Assembly (NCBI GenBank): GCA_002391065.1 | Contig: DGRP01000008.1 | Span: 1-64,000 of the forward strand | Direction: 5' to 3' | Origin: Ruminococcus sp. UBA4385 | GTDB taxonomy: Bacteria; Bacillota_A; Clostridia; Oscillospirales; Ruminococcaceae | Length of the DNA stretch: 64,000 bases | In this document: piece after piece, positions 51,077-59,722 of the stretch | Position numbering within the stretch: position 1 is the first letter of the stretch | How the letters are laid out: each line of letters starts with the position of its first letter | Translations under genes and position numbers: made by a program | Notes under the pieces: generated by a model | What the model was told of the DNA's origin: nothing | What the model saw: only the letters and a program-made list of their open reading frames with translations | The model's database searches: none

Positions 51077-52525
51077 ATGAAGCTATATGAACTGATAGAG
51101 GGTCTTGCAGAGACCACTCTGGAAAACATCGAAATAACTGACGTCACCAGCGACACAAGAAAAGAAATATCGAATGGCGCAATGTTCGTCTGCATTAAAG
51201 GCAATACCTTCGACGGCCATGATGCGGCTAAGGATATGATTGCAAAGGGCTGTTCGGTAATTATCTGCGAAAGGGACCTGGGACTTGACTGCCAGATAAT
51301 AGTTAAGGACACAAGAGAGACCTATGTAAGGCTCTGCGAGGCATGGTTCGGCCACCCTGAAAGAGAGCTCTCGCTCATCGGTGTTACGGGCACAAACGGA
51401 AAGACAACCATCACTACGGTTCTCAAGCAGGTGCTTACCGATATGGGCTGCAAGATAGGTCTTATCGGCACTTGCCAGAATGAAATAGGCGATACTATAT
51501 ACCCCACTGCAAGAACTACTCCCGAGCCATACGATCTGTATGAGCTTCTGAGAAAAATGGCAGACGCCAAGTGCGATTATGTTATCATGGAAGCATCATC
51601 TCAGGGACTGGAGCAGAAAAGACTTGCAGGCTGTCACTTCAAGGTTGGCGTGTTTACAAATCTTACTCAGGATCACCTTGATGTTCACGGCACTATGGAG
51701 AACTACTATCAGGCCAAGAAAATACTGTTTTCGATATCGGACAATGCTATAATCAATATAGACGATGACTACGGCAAACGCTATCTCTCGGAGATTAGCT
51801 GTCCTGCAAAGACATATTCCTGCTGTGAAAAGGCCGATTTCACCGCCGAGGACATACTCCTGTCCACCAGCGGAGTGACCTATGTGTTCTCGGACGGAAA
51901 GAAAAAGCATAATGTACGCTTCAATATGCCCGGACTTTTCAATGTGTCGAACTCGCTTGCGGTGATAGCCTGCTGCGAAACGCTCGGCTACTCCCCCGAT
52001 GCGAGCATACGGGCTCTCGCCAAAACAGGCGGCGTAAGGGGCAGAGCAGAGGTCGTACCCACAGGGCGTGACTTCACCGTTATCTGTGACTATGCTCATA
52101 CACCTGACGCTCTTGCAAATGTGCTCTCCGCTATCAGAGAGGGCGCCAACGGAAAGGTCAAGTGCCTGTTCGGCTGCGGCGGAAACAGAGATGCCGCAAA
52201 AAGGCCTCTCATGGCAGCAGCAGCGGCAGACAATGCTGATTTTCTTATAATCACCTCTGACAACCCGAGAAATGAAGACCCCGATGACATCATAGATGAC
52301 CTTATGAAGGGCCTTGAAGGAAAGAATACTCCGTACATAAGGATAACCGACAGACGTGAGGCTATCCACTGGGCAGTTAAAAATGCCGAGAAAAATGACA
52401 TAATCGTACTCGCAGGCAAGGGTCATGAGGACTATCAGATACTTGCAGGCGGAGTAAAGATCCACTTTGACGAAAGAGAGGTCGTAGCGGAAGCGCTTGA
52501 AGAGCTCCCGCAGGCTGAAAGATAG
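51077..52525 (+). CDS. murE: UDP-MurNAc-tripeptide synthetase MurE, m-DAP type
   Basis: 482 residues; adds the third residue to the peptidoglycan stem peptide. N-terminal TSDTRKEISNGAMFVCIKG, ATP loop GVTGTNGKTTI, LTQDHLDVHG, and the specificity motif DNPR (about residue 395), which marks meso-diaminopimelate ligases rather than L-lysine ones. Followed by the C-terminal GKGHEDYQ. AGGAGG precedes the start at some distance. Confidence 0.96.
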   Translation: MKLYELIEGLAETTLENIEITDVTSDTRKEISNGAMFVCIKGNTFDGHDAAKDMIAKGCSVIICERDLGLDCQIIVKDTRETYVRLCEAWFGHPERELSLIGVTGTNGKTTITTVLKQVLTDMGCKIGLIGTCQNEIGDTIYPTARTTPEPYDLYELLRKMADAKCDYVIMEASSQGLEQKRLAGCHFKVGVFTNLTQDHLDVHGTMENYYQAKKILFSISDNAIINIDDDYGKRYLSEISCPAKTYSCCEKADFTAEDILLSTSGVTYVFSDGKKKHNVRFNMPGLFNVSNSLAVIACCETLGYSPDASIRALAKTGGVRGRAEVVPTGRDFTVICDYAHTPDALANVLSAIREGANGKVKCLFGCGGNRDAAKRPLMAAAAADNADFLIITSDNPRNEDPDDIIDDLMKGLEGKNTPYIRITDRREAIHWAVKNAEKNDIIVLAGKGHEDYQILAGGVKIHFDEREVVAEALEELPQAER

Positions 52526-52550
52526 AAATTCCAACCTTTGAAGAAAGGCG

Positions 52551-53930
52551 ATGAACAAAAGAATGGAAACCATGACCCTGAAAGAGATAATATCCGCAGT
52601 ACACGGAAGCTACGGCTTTCCTGCCGATGTACCCGTCACTGAGGTTTCAACCGACACAAGAACCATTTCAAAGGGCTCTGTGTTCGTGGCACTGAAGGGC
52701 GCAAACTTCGACGGCCATGACTATGCAGCAAAGGCAATGGAGCTTGGCGCTGAGGCAGTCATCACCGAGAAGCCCGTAGAGGGTGCAAGGTGCATTATAG
52801 TTGACTCCACAGGAAAGGCTCTGCTTGATGCGGCAGGTTACTACAGGTCAAAGTTTGATATTAAGCTTGTGGGTATCACGGGCAGCGTGGGAAAGACAAC
52901 AACTAAGGATATGATAGCCTGCGTTCTGTCGCAGAGGTTCAGAACTCTGAAAACTCAGGCCAATCACAATAATGAGATCGGTATGCCGAAAACACTTTTC
53001 GGGCTTGACAAGAGCTGCGAAGCCGCAGTCATTGAAATGGGTATGAACCATGCAGGCGAAATATCTAGAATGTCAATGAGCGCTCAGCCCGATGTTGCGG
53101 TAATTACAAATATCGGAGTTTCGCATATTGAGAACCTAGGCTCTCAGGAGAATATCCTCAAGGCTAAGCTTGAGATACTCGACGGCGCTAAGTATAACGC
53201 TCCGCTTATTCTTTCAAGAGATGACAAGCTTCTGTACACCCTGAAGGAAAAGCTCGACAGACCGCTTATGTATTACTCGCTGAACAAAAAGGACTGCGAT
53301 GTTTATGCTTTCGATGTGAAGCTTTCAAGCGAGGGTGTAGGCTTCGATATAAACTACAAGGGCGAGAAGCTCCATGCTGAGCTGCAGTGCCCGGGTGAGC
53401 ACAATGTCAGAAATGCTCTTGCAGCATTCTGCGTGGGTGTTACCCTCGGAATGGAAACTGATAAGATAATAGCAGGACTTTCGGAATTCAAGCCCGAAGG
53501 ACTGAGACAGAATATCGTCAGAAAAGACGGTATCACATATATAGTGGACTGCTACAATGCAGCTCCGGATTCAATGAAGGCAGCTCTCTCGCTGCTTGCA
53601 AGCTCGGATACAAAGGGCAGGCGCTTCTGCCTGCTGGCTGATATGCTGGAGCTTGGAAAAAACACAAGAACATACCACAAAAACGTAGGTGAAATGGTGT
53701 CCTCCTCAAAGGCGGACAGACTTTACACCTTCGGAGAGAATTCGCAGTTTTATATTGACGGGGCAGTTAAAAAGGGCTTCCCTGCCGATGCCTGCGAGCG
53801 CTTTGAGAGCAGAGAGGCTATGGCCAAAAGGCTCTCGGGAGAGCTTCGGGAGGGCGACTGCGTGCTCCTTAAAGGAAGCCGTGGAATGAAGCTTGAAGAG
53901 GTATTCAAGGCTCTTACAGAGAAGTCATGA
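52551..53930 (+). CDS. murF: UDP-MurNAc-pentapeptide synthetase MurF
   Basis: 459 residues; adds D-Ala-D-Ala to the tripeptide. Motifs: VSTDTRTISKGSVFVALKG, ATP loop GITGSVGKTTTKDM, AVIEMGMNHAGEI, NIGVSHIENLGS and DCYNAAPDSMKAAL. Two Met codons (52551 and 52563) are close; 52551 is kept because the GAAAGG site is nearest to it, though spacing is tight. Four-base overlap with the mraY-like gene. Confidence 0.95.
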   Translation: MNKRMETMTLKEIISAVHGSYGFPADVPVTEVSTDTRTISKGSVFVALKGANFDGHDYAAKAMELGAEAVITEKPVEGARCIIVDSTGKALLDAAGYYRSKFDIKLVGITGSVGKTTTKDMIACVLSQRFRTLKTQANHNNEIGMPKTLFGLDKSCEAAVIEMGMNHAGEISRMSMSAQPDVAVITNIGVSHIENLGSQENILKAKLEILDGAKYNAPLILSRDDKLLYTLKEKLDRPLMYYSLNKKDCDVYAFDVKLSSEGVGFDINYKGEKLHAELQCPGEHNVRNALAAFCVGVTLGMETDKIIAGLSEFKPEGLRQNIVRKDGITYIVDCYNAAPDSMKAALSLLASSDTKGRRFCLLADMLELGKNTRTYHKNVGEMVSSSKADRLYTFGENSQFYIDGAVKKGFPADACERFESREAMAKRLSGELREGDCVLLKGSRGMKLEEVFKALTEKS

Positions 53931-54961
53931 ATCTGACTGTTCTCTCCCTTGTGACAGGTGCAGAGCTCGTTCTCGGATATACTCTTGGGCGGGTGCTGAT
54001 ACCCTTTTTCAGGAAGCTTAAAACAGGCAAGTATGACCCATATATAGGAGACCGCTTCAGGCAGGACGGCTCAGAGCCGAGAATGGGCGGAGCACTCATC
54101 TTTATATGTATGGTTATCGGAACGCTTATCGGCACTGCCTTTTTCTCCTCTCACGGAGAGCTTTCGGGCAGGGCTGACCTGAGACTTATTCTGACAGCAG
54201 TTTCCGCCTGCGGAATAATGTGCGCACTCGGGCTGCATGAGGATATGCTCAGAGACAAGGGCGTTTTTGCTTCAATGAAGCCGTTTTATAAGCACGCCTG
54301 CCGCTTTGCGGTGATACTGGCTGCGCTTTATGCATTCAGGTTTTTCGGTATTACACGCACAGAGGTGCTCTTGCCGTTTCGCTGGGGGTATATCGACTTC
54401 GGTTATCTTTACCAGCCGTTAATGGCGCTTTTTGCAGATCTCTTTCTGAGTGCCGTTACAGTCTGCGACTGCCCCTCAGGGAAAACTGAGCTCGGTATTG
54501 ACGGTCTTTGCCCGACACTTATGATGATCTTTTTCATGAGCGTAACAGCAGGGCTCACAGTCATAGGTCTGCACCCCGAGGCAGAGCTTATAAGCTGTGC
54601 TGCTATGGGCGCAGCAGGAGGATCTCTCTTCTGGGGGCTGCACCCCTCAAAGCTTTACTTCGGAGAAAGCGGAGCGCTCACTCTGGGAACTGCGGCGGTG
54701 CTCTCCTGTGTGCTTGCAAGAGCAGAGCTTCTCCTCTTTATCGGGGGCGGAGCAGTGATAGCAGATGCGGTATGTGCATTTTTGCAGTATGCCGTTTTCA
54801 GAACGAAAAAGAAGCTTCTCTTCAAGGGGTATACACTTCATGAGCACCTTAAAAATAAGGGTCGGGGAGAGTTTATGATAATCGGCGCTGCGGCAGGCGT
54901 TCAGATGCTTTTTGCAGCAGCCGTGATAGTTTTTATAGTATATTCAGGTAAGTTTTTATAA
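53927..54961 (+). CDS. mraY: Divergent MraY-like protein
   Basis: 344-residue polytopic membrane protein with about ten helices in the mraY position. It belongs to the phospho-sugar transferase family of MraY (SEPRMGGALIF; LGLHEDMLRD; TELGIDGL; YFGESGALTLG; LHEHLKNKG) but the catalytic aspartates are altered: the first DD pair is Glu105-Asp106, the DGLDGL loop is disturbed (Glu188, Asp192), the GDTGS aspartate is Glu247, and the HHH motif is His305-Glu-His307. Standard MraY transfers phospho-MurNAc-pentapeptide to undecaprenyl phosphate to give lipid I. If this is the only copy, Glu must substitute for Asp; otherwise it may be non-catalytic or have another substrate. Confidence 0.8.
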   Translation: MNLTVLSLVTGAELVLGYTLGRVLIPFFRKLKTGKYDPYIGDRFRQDGSEPRMGGALIFICMVIGTLIGTAFFSSHGELSGRADLRLILTAVSACGIMCALGLHEDMLRDKGVFASMKPFYKHACRFAVILAALYAFRFFGITRTEVLLPFRWGYIDFGYLYQPLMALFADLFLSAVTVCDCPSGKTELGIDGLCPTLMMIFFMSVTAGLTVIGLHPEAELISCAAMGAAGGSLFWGLHPSKLYFGESGALTLGTAAVLSCVLARAELLLFIGGGAVIADAVCAFLQYAVFRTKKKLLFKGYTLHEHLKNKGRGEFMIIGAAAGVQMLFAAAVIVFIVYSGKFL

Positions 54962-54974
54962 CGGAGGATAAGTA

Positions 54975-56279
54975 TTGGAAGGTAATGAGACTGCCAGAGA
55001 AAGGCAGATAGTTTACAGCAGCACTGCGGGCAAGGCAAGAAAAAAAGAACGCAAAAAGCTGCATTTCAGATTCATTCTCAGCGAGATCGACAAGCCCTTT
55101 TTTGTAATAATAATGGTGCTTCTCATATTCGGACTGATTATGATGTTCTCAGCAAGCTATGCGTGGGGCATAAGCGACCACAATGACGGCTACTATTATA
55201 TAAAAAGACAGCTCGAATCAGCAGGCTTCGGACTTGTTATTATGATGCTGGTGTCATTTCTTGACTATCACTTTTATGTAAATGCAAGGATCGCTCTGTT
55301 TTTGTTTGCCGCTTCCGTATTGGTAAACGTTTATACGGCAAAATTCGGAGATGAGATAGCAGGCGCAAGGCGCTGGATAATGATAGGACCTGTCAACTTC
55401 CAGCCCTCTGAGATAATGAAGGTTACGTTCATTATGCTTTTTGCCTACCTTGTGGACCACAACTACGAGCGCTTCAAAAAAAGCTGGAAAAACTGTATTG
55501 TACCGTTTGCGGTTATTATGGGCATAGTTTTCTTTATACTCATGCTCCAGAGACATATGTCTGCGGTAATGCTGGTAGGTATTATCGGCATCAGCATGAT
55601 GTTTATAAGCGGTATGCCCCGAAAGATATTCTGGAGATTTATTATAGTCTGCGGAGCTCTCGGAGCACTGTATCTTGTTTATAAGATCAGCTCGGGCTCA
55701 GGCTTCAGCTATATCACCGACAGAATCAAAAGCTGGAAAAACCCGACCTCCGACCCCAGCGGCTCAACCTACCAGACCTATGAGTCGCTTCTGGCTATAG
55801 GCTCGGGCGGTCTGTTCGGACTGGGCTTCGGTGAATCAAGGCAGAAATATATGTATCTGCCCGAATCGCAGAATGACTTCGTTTTCTCGATAGTCTGCGA
55901 GGAGCTCGGCTTCGTAGGCGCTATGGTGGTTGTACTGCTGTTTGCTCTGTTCATTCTCAGAGGCTTCTATATTGCTTCAAGATGCAGAGACAAAGCAGGT
56001 ATGCTCCTCGGCGCAGGAATTACAATACAGATAGGCTCGCAGGCATTTTTCAATATTATGGTTGCCTGCAACGCCTTCCCGAATACGGGTATCTCGCTTC
56101 CGTTTTTCAGCTACGGCGGAACTGCTCTGCTTATTCAGTTGGCTGAGATGGGAATACTTCTGAATATATCACGTCAGGCATCAAGGCTTAAAAATCTCCC
56201 ACCCGAAGATGAGCAGCCCGATGACGAGCAGGATACAGAAGAAGAGCCTGTTATGGAAGAGCCCGTAATTCAGGAATAA
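54975..56279 (+). CDS. ftsW: FtsW/RodA/SpoVE-family peptidoglycan polymerase
   Basis: 434-residue SEDS glycosyltransferase with about ten membrane segments. Signature AGARRWIMIGPVNFQPSEIMK, large loop, GLFGLGFGESRQKYMYLPESQNDFVFSIVCEELGF (shown in parts: LPESQNDFVFS, EELGF), and NTGISLPFFSYGGTALL near the C-terminus. A TTG start (54975) lies after ACGGAGGAT. The acidic tail (EDEQPDDEQDTEEEP) is long. It directly follows the mraY-like gene; murD, normally between them, is absent. Confidence 0.93.
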   Translation: MEGNETARERQIVYSSTAGKARKKERKKLHFRFILSEIDKPFFVIIMVLLIFGLIMMFSASYAWGISDHNDGYYYIKRQLESAGFGLVIMMLVSFLDYHFYVNARIALFLFAASVLVNVYTAKFGDEIAGARRWIMIGPVNFQPSEIMKVTFIMLFAYLVDHNYERFKKSWKNCIVPFAVIMGIVFFILMLQRHMSAVMLVGIIGISMMFISGMPRKIFWRFIIVCGALGALYLVYKISSGSGFSYITDRIKSWKNPTSDPSGSTYQTYESLLAIGSGGLFGLGFGESRQKYMYLPESQNDFVFSIVCEELGFVGAMVVVLLFALFILRGFYIASRCRDKAGMLLGAGITIQIGSQAFFNIMVACNAFPNTGISLPFFSYGGTALLIQLAEMGILLNISRQASRLKNLPPEDEQPDDEQDTEEEPVMEEPVIQE

Positions 56280-56302
56280 AATATGAAAGGTGCGTCAGAA
56301 CT

Positions 56303-57433
56303 ATGCTGAAAGTTCTTCTCGCAGGCGGAGGCACAGCAGGTCATGTAAATCCTGCCCTCGCTATTGCGGAGATAATAAAAAAGCATTACCACGATTGCGA
56401 AATAGCCTTCGCAGGCAACCCCGAAAAGCTTGAGGCAAAGCTTGTGCCAAAGGCCGGCTATAAGTTCTATTCTATCCGGATAGAAGGCTTCCAGAGACAG
56501 ATAAACGGCGAAAACATCAAGCGAAATATTCATGCTATGGCCTGTCTTATGAAGTCAGGACCCAGAGCAAAGGCTATCATTAAAGACTTTGATCCCGACC
56601 TTGTAATAGGTACAGGAGGATATGTCTCGGGGCCTGTGCTCAGAGCCGCCGCCAAAATGAAGAAAAAAACCGCTATCCATGAGCAGAATGCCTTCCCCGG
56701 TGTGACGAACAAGATACTCGCCAAGAAGGTCGACGAGGTCATGCTTACTGTGGAAGAGGCTAAAAAGTACTTCCCCGAAAATGCAAGCATGACTGTTACG
56801 GGACTGCCTGTAAGAGGTGCGTTCAATACGATGTCGAAGCTTGATGCAAAGGCTCAGCTCGGGTTTGCCGCAGATGAGGTCTGTGTACTCTCCACAGGAG
56901 GAAGCCTCGGAGCACAGACTCTTAACGAAAAGGTAGCTGCACTGCTCAGATGGTATCAGGATAATGATGTGAAAGTAAATCATGTTCACTCCTACGGCAC
57001 ATACAAGGGCTATAAGGACTTTGTGCTGAAGCTTGAACAGAGCGGTGTAAAGATAAGCGATAATAAAAGGCTTATCATCAAAGACTACATAAATATGCCC
57101 GTCGCTATGGCGGCGGCTGATCTGGTAATTTCAAGGTGCGGTGCCGCTTCCCTCGCCGAGCTTGAAGCAGTCGGCAGAGCAGCAGTGCTCATACCCTCAC
57201 CGCACGTTGCCGAAAACCACCAGTACTACAACGGAATGGTGCTCCAGAATGCAGGTGCTGCCACGGTCATTGAAGAGAAGGATCTCACTGATGAGAACTT
57301 CATCGAGACGGTAAAAGGCTACATCGAAAGCCCTGACAAGCTCGAAAAGAGCGCCAAAAATGCAAGATCCCTTCATGTCGCAGACACCGAGGACAGAATA
57401 TTCGGTGTATTAAGTAAGCTTATAGACAAATAG
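56303..57433 (+). CDS. murG: GlcNAc transferase MurG
   Basis: 376 residues; adds GlcNAc to lipid I to give lipid II on the inner face of the membrane. N-terminal LLAGGGTAGHVNPALAIAE, GTGGYVSGPVLRAA, HEQNAFPGVTNKILA and the C-terminal donor site with SRCGAASLAELEAVGRAAVLIPSP are all intact. Fully canonical, unlike the mraY-like gene two positions upstream. Confidence 0.96.
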   Translation: MLKVLLAGGGTAGHVNPALAIAEIIKKHYHDCEIAFAGNPEKLEAKLVPKAGYKFYSIRIEGFQRQINGENIKRNIHAMACLMKSGPRAKAIIKDFDPDLVIGTGGYVSGPVLRAAAKMKKKTAIHEQNAFPGVTNKILAKKVDEVMLTVEEAKKYFPENASMTVTGLPVRGAFNTMSKLDAKAQLGFAADEVCVLSTGGSLGAQTLNEKVAALLRWYQDNDVKVNHVHSYGTYKGYKDFVLKLEQSGVKISDNKRLIIKDYINMPVAMAAADLVISRCGAASLAELEAVGRAAVLIPSPHVAENHQYYNGMVLQNAGAATVIEEKDLTDENFIETVKGYIESPDKLEKSAKNARSLHVADTEDRIFGVLSKLIDK

Positions 57434-57456
57434 ACACGACAAGGAATGAAAAATTA

Positions 57457-58386
57457 ATGGATAATAATTACAGAAGATACAACAAAAAAGGCTCAATGGA
57501 CAGTATCAGTACACCTGATACCGATAAAATCATTGCCCTTTCCGATCCGAAGTTCGGAAACAAGGATGACATCAACTCCAAGGCTGATAAGATTTTTATC
57601 GGCGAGCAGAGAGTCAGACAGGACCGCTTCGACAGAGCTACAAAGTCCTATGATGATGTGAGCCTGCATACTGCCGAGGAGCTCGAACAGATGCGCAGAG
57701 AGCAGGAAAATGACCTTATGCGCTATGCTGCAAAGAAGCCTGCTCAGGCAGCCACAGGACTTGCAAAGGGAACTAAGATAGGTCATTCCTATGTGAAGAG
57801 ATCAACTATCGTGAAACTCGTTGTCATTCTTGTTGTGGGACTGCTGGTGCTGATATTTTTCTTCCCGCCGTTTTTCTCAAGCAATGCGGATATGAGTAAG
57901 GTCAAGCTTGACGAAGACCCATTTGAGGGAATGGGAATGACTGACTTCAAAACTTATGCGCTGTCAAACTATTCGGTCTATAATGAGAATGCCTTCTCTT
58001 CCGAAGACCCCGAAAATTACAGAGTTGCAGACCTTGTTTTCACAATCAGAAACACTTCACCTCTGGAGCTTAAAATACCCCAGTATGATGTGTTCAGAGT
58101 TTCAGGTGACTATAAGGATAAGATATGCTATGCCTCATCTATGATAAAGGATTCAGAAGGTAAGGTAGTAGGAGATATTATCCCCGGCTTCTCAAGCAAG
58201 GAGGTTACTGTAAGAGTAATGGTAAATGTCAGCGATATGGACGATTCACAGTTTGATGACTGCGTATCCTCTCTCATCATTGCTACCGAGGGCGCTCAGA
58301 AAAAGATAACCAAATCAGCTTACATACCATGTATACCCGCATTTATGCCCGTATCCAATAACATCACTCTCAGCCTTACCGATTAA
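57457..58386 (+). CDS. Bitopic membrane protein of unknown function in the division cluster
   Basis: Not recognised. 309 residues: a charged, low-complexity cytoplasmic part (1-122) rich in Asp, Lys, Arg and Gln, one membrane helix (about 123-144, KLVVILVVGLLVLIFFFPPF), and an extracytoplasmic part of about 165 residues that looks all-beta (YRVADLVFTIRNTSPLELKI; SSKEVTVRVMVNVSDMDD), similar in appearance to DUF4352-type or Ig-like folds. It lies 23 bases after murG and 64 before murA, so it is made with the lipid II and divisome proteins. Its topology equals that of FtsL, FtsQ and DivIC-type proteins, which makes a divisome role plausible. Confidence 0.8.
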   Translation: MDNNYRRYNKKGSMDSISTPDTDKIIALSDPKFGNKDDINSKADKIFIGEQRVRQDRFDRATKSYDDVSLHTAEELEQMRREQENDLMRYAAKKPAQAATGLAKGTKIGHSYVKRSTIVKLVVILVVGLLVLIFFFPPFFSSNADMSKVKLDEDPFEGMGMTDFKTYALSNYSVYNENAFSSEDPENYRVADLVFTIRNTSPLELKIPQYDVFRVSGDYKDKICYASSMIKDSEGKVVGDIIPGFSSKEVTVRVMVNVSDMDDSQFDDCVSSLIIATEGAQKKITKSAYIPCIPAFMPVSNNITLSLTD

Positions 58387-58450
58387 GCCCTGCACCTAAA
58401 GCTCCGCTTCCGCATAATATAAGTCATAATGACGACAGGGAGTGGGTCTT

Positions 58451-59710
58451 ATGCAGAGACTTGTTATAAAAGGCGGAAATCAGCTCTCAGGTGAGCTGAC
58501 TGTGCAGGGTGCTAAAAACAGCGCTCTGCCAATACTTGCAGGCTGTGTGCTTGCAGGCTCACAGGTGAAGCTTCGGGGTATTCCCGAGCTTTCAGATGTG
58601 TATGCCGCCTGCAGGATACTTGCAAGCTTAGGTGTAAAAACTACATTCGAGGGCGGTACAGTTACCGCCGACCCCACAGGCATAAGCAGTATTCACGTTC
58701 CCGAGGAGCTTATGAGACAGATGCGCTCATCAATTGTTTTCCTCGGAGCTGTTCTCGGAAAAACAGGCGCCTGCAGGCTTTCCTTCCCCGGGGGCTGTGA
58801 GCTCGGTCCGAGACCTATTGATATGCACCTGAGAGCACTCAGGCAGATGGGAGTAAAAATAACCGAAAAGTACGGCGAGCTTATCTGTGAGTGTCCTCAC
58901 GGGATCAAGGGCGCTGTGATCAATCTGCCGTTCCCCTCGGTGGGTGCTACGGAGAACATAATGCTCTGCGCCGCCCTCGCTGACGGAGAAACTGTCATCA
59001 GCAATGCGGCAAGGGAACCCGAAATAGAAGATTTGGCTGAGTTTCTCAGGCACTGCGGTGCAAGGATAATCGGCGGATCATCGGGGACTATCCGCATTAA
59101 AGGCGTGAAGAAGCTTCACGGCTGCGAATACACGGTAATGCCCGACAGGATATGTGCGGCAACCTTTATGGCCGCAGCAGCAATCACAGGCGGAGAGGTT
59201 ATCCTCAAAGGTGCGAGAGCACAGGACTTGGGCGCTGTTACCGATGTATTCAGACAGGCGGGCTGCCTTGTTTCAGACAGCTCAGACAGGATATACTTAT
59301 GTGCTAAAAAGCCACTCAGAGCAGTACGGGATATAAAAACACTTCCCTACCCCGGTTTCCCGACAGATGCACAGGCACCTGTGATGGCAATGCTCTGTAA
59401 GGCAAAGGGCACAAGCGTTATTACCGAAACGATTTTCAGCAGCCGCTTCAGACACGTTGATGAGCTTGCCCGAATGGGCGCAGACATCAAGACCGAGGGC
59501 AGAACCGCTGTAGTAACAGGGGTGAGAGAGCTCTACGGAACAGGGGTAGTTGCCCCCGACCTGAGAGGCGGTGCGGCTCTTGTGTGTGCGGCGCTTGCTG
59601 CTCAGGGGGAAAGCACAGTCACAAATATAGGCCTCATAGACAGAGGCTATGAAAAGATAGAGAAAACACTTGCTCAGCTTGGAGCAGACATCAGACGAGA
59701 AAACTGTTAA
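58451..59710 (+). CDS. murA: UDP-GlcNAc 1-carboxyvinyltransferase MurA
   Basis: 419 residues; first committed step of peptidoglycan synthesis, phosphoenolpyruvate to UDP-GlcNAc. Lys22-Asn23 (VQGAKNSALPIL), Cys116 in FPGGCELGPRPIDMH (fosfomycin target), and C-terminal DLRGGAALVCAALAAQG are present. ATG at 58451 is preferred because AGGGAG (58437-58442) is eight bases before it and overlaps the GTG at 58442. Its presence inside the division cluster, instead of alone, is a feature of some Clostridia. Confidence 0.94.
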   Translation: MQRLVIKGGNQLSGELTVQGAKNSALPILAGCVLAGSQVKLRGIPELSDVYAACRILASLGVKTTFEGGTVTADPTGISSIHVPEELMRQMRSSIVFLGAVLGKTGACRLSFPGGCELGPRPIDMHLRALRQMGVKITEKYGELICECPHGIKGAVINLPFPSVGATENIMLCAALADGETVISNAAREPEIEDLAEFLRHCGARIIGGSSGTIRIKGVKKLHGCEYTVMPDRICAATFMAAAAITGGEVILKGARAQDLGAVTDVFRQAGCLVSDSSDRIYLCAKKPLRAVRDIKTLPYPGFPTDAQAPVMAMLCKAKGTSVITETIFSSRFRHVDELARMGADIKTEGRTAVVTGVRELYGTGVVAPDLRGGAALVCAALAAQGESTVTNIGLIDRGYEKIEKTLAQLGADIRRENC

Positions 59711-59722
59711 GGAAAGGTAAAA

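Noticed and set aside
51596..52573. 325-codon minus-strand frame opposite murE
   Set aside because: Composition typical of an antisense shadow; murE is canonical over the same span.
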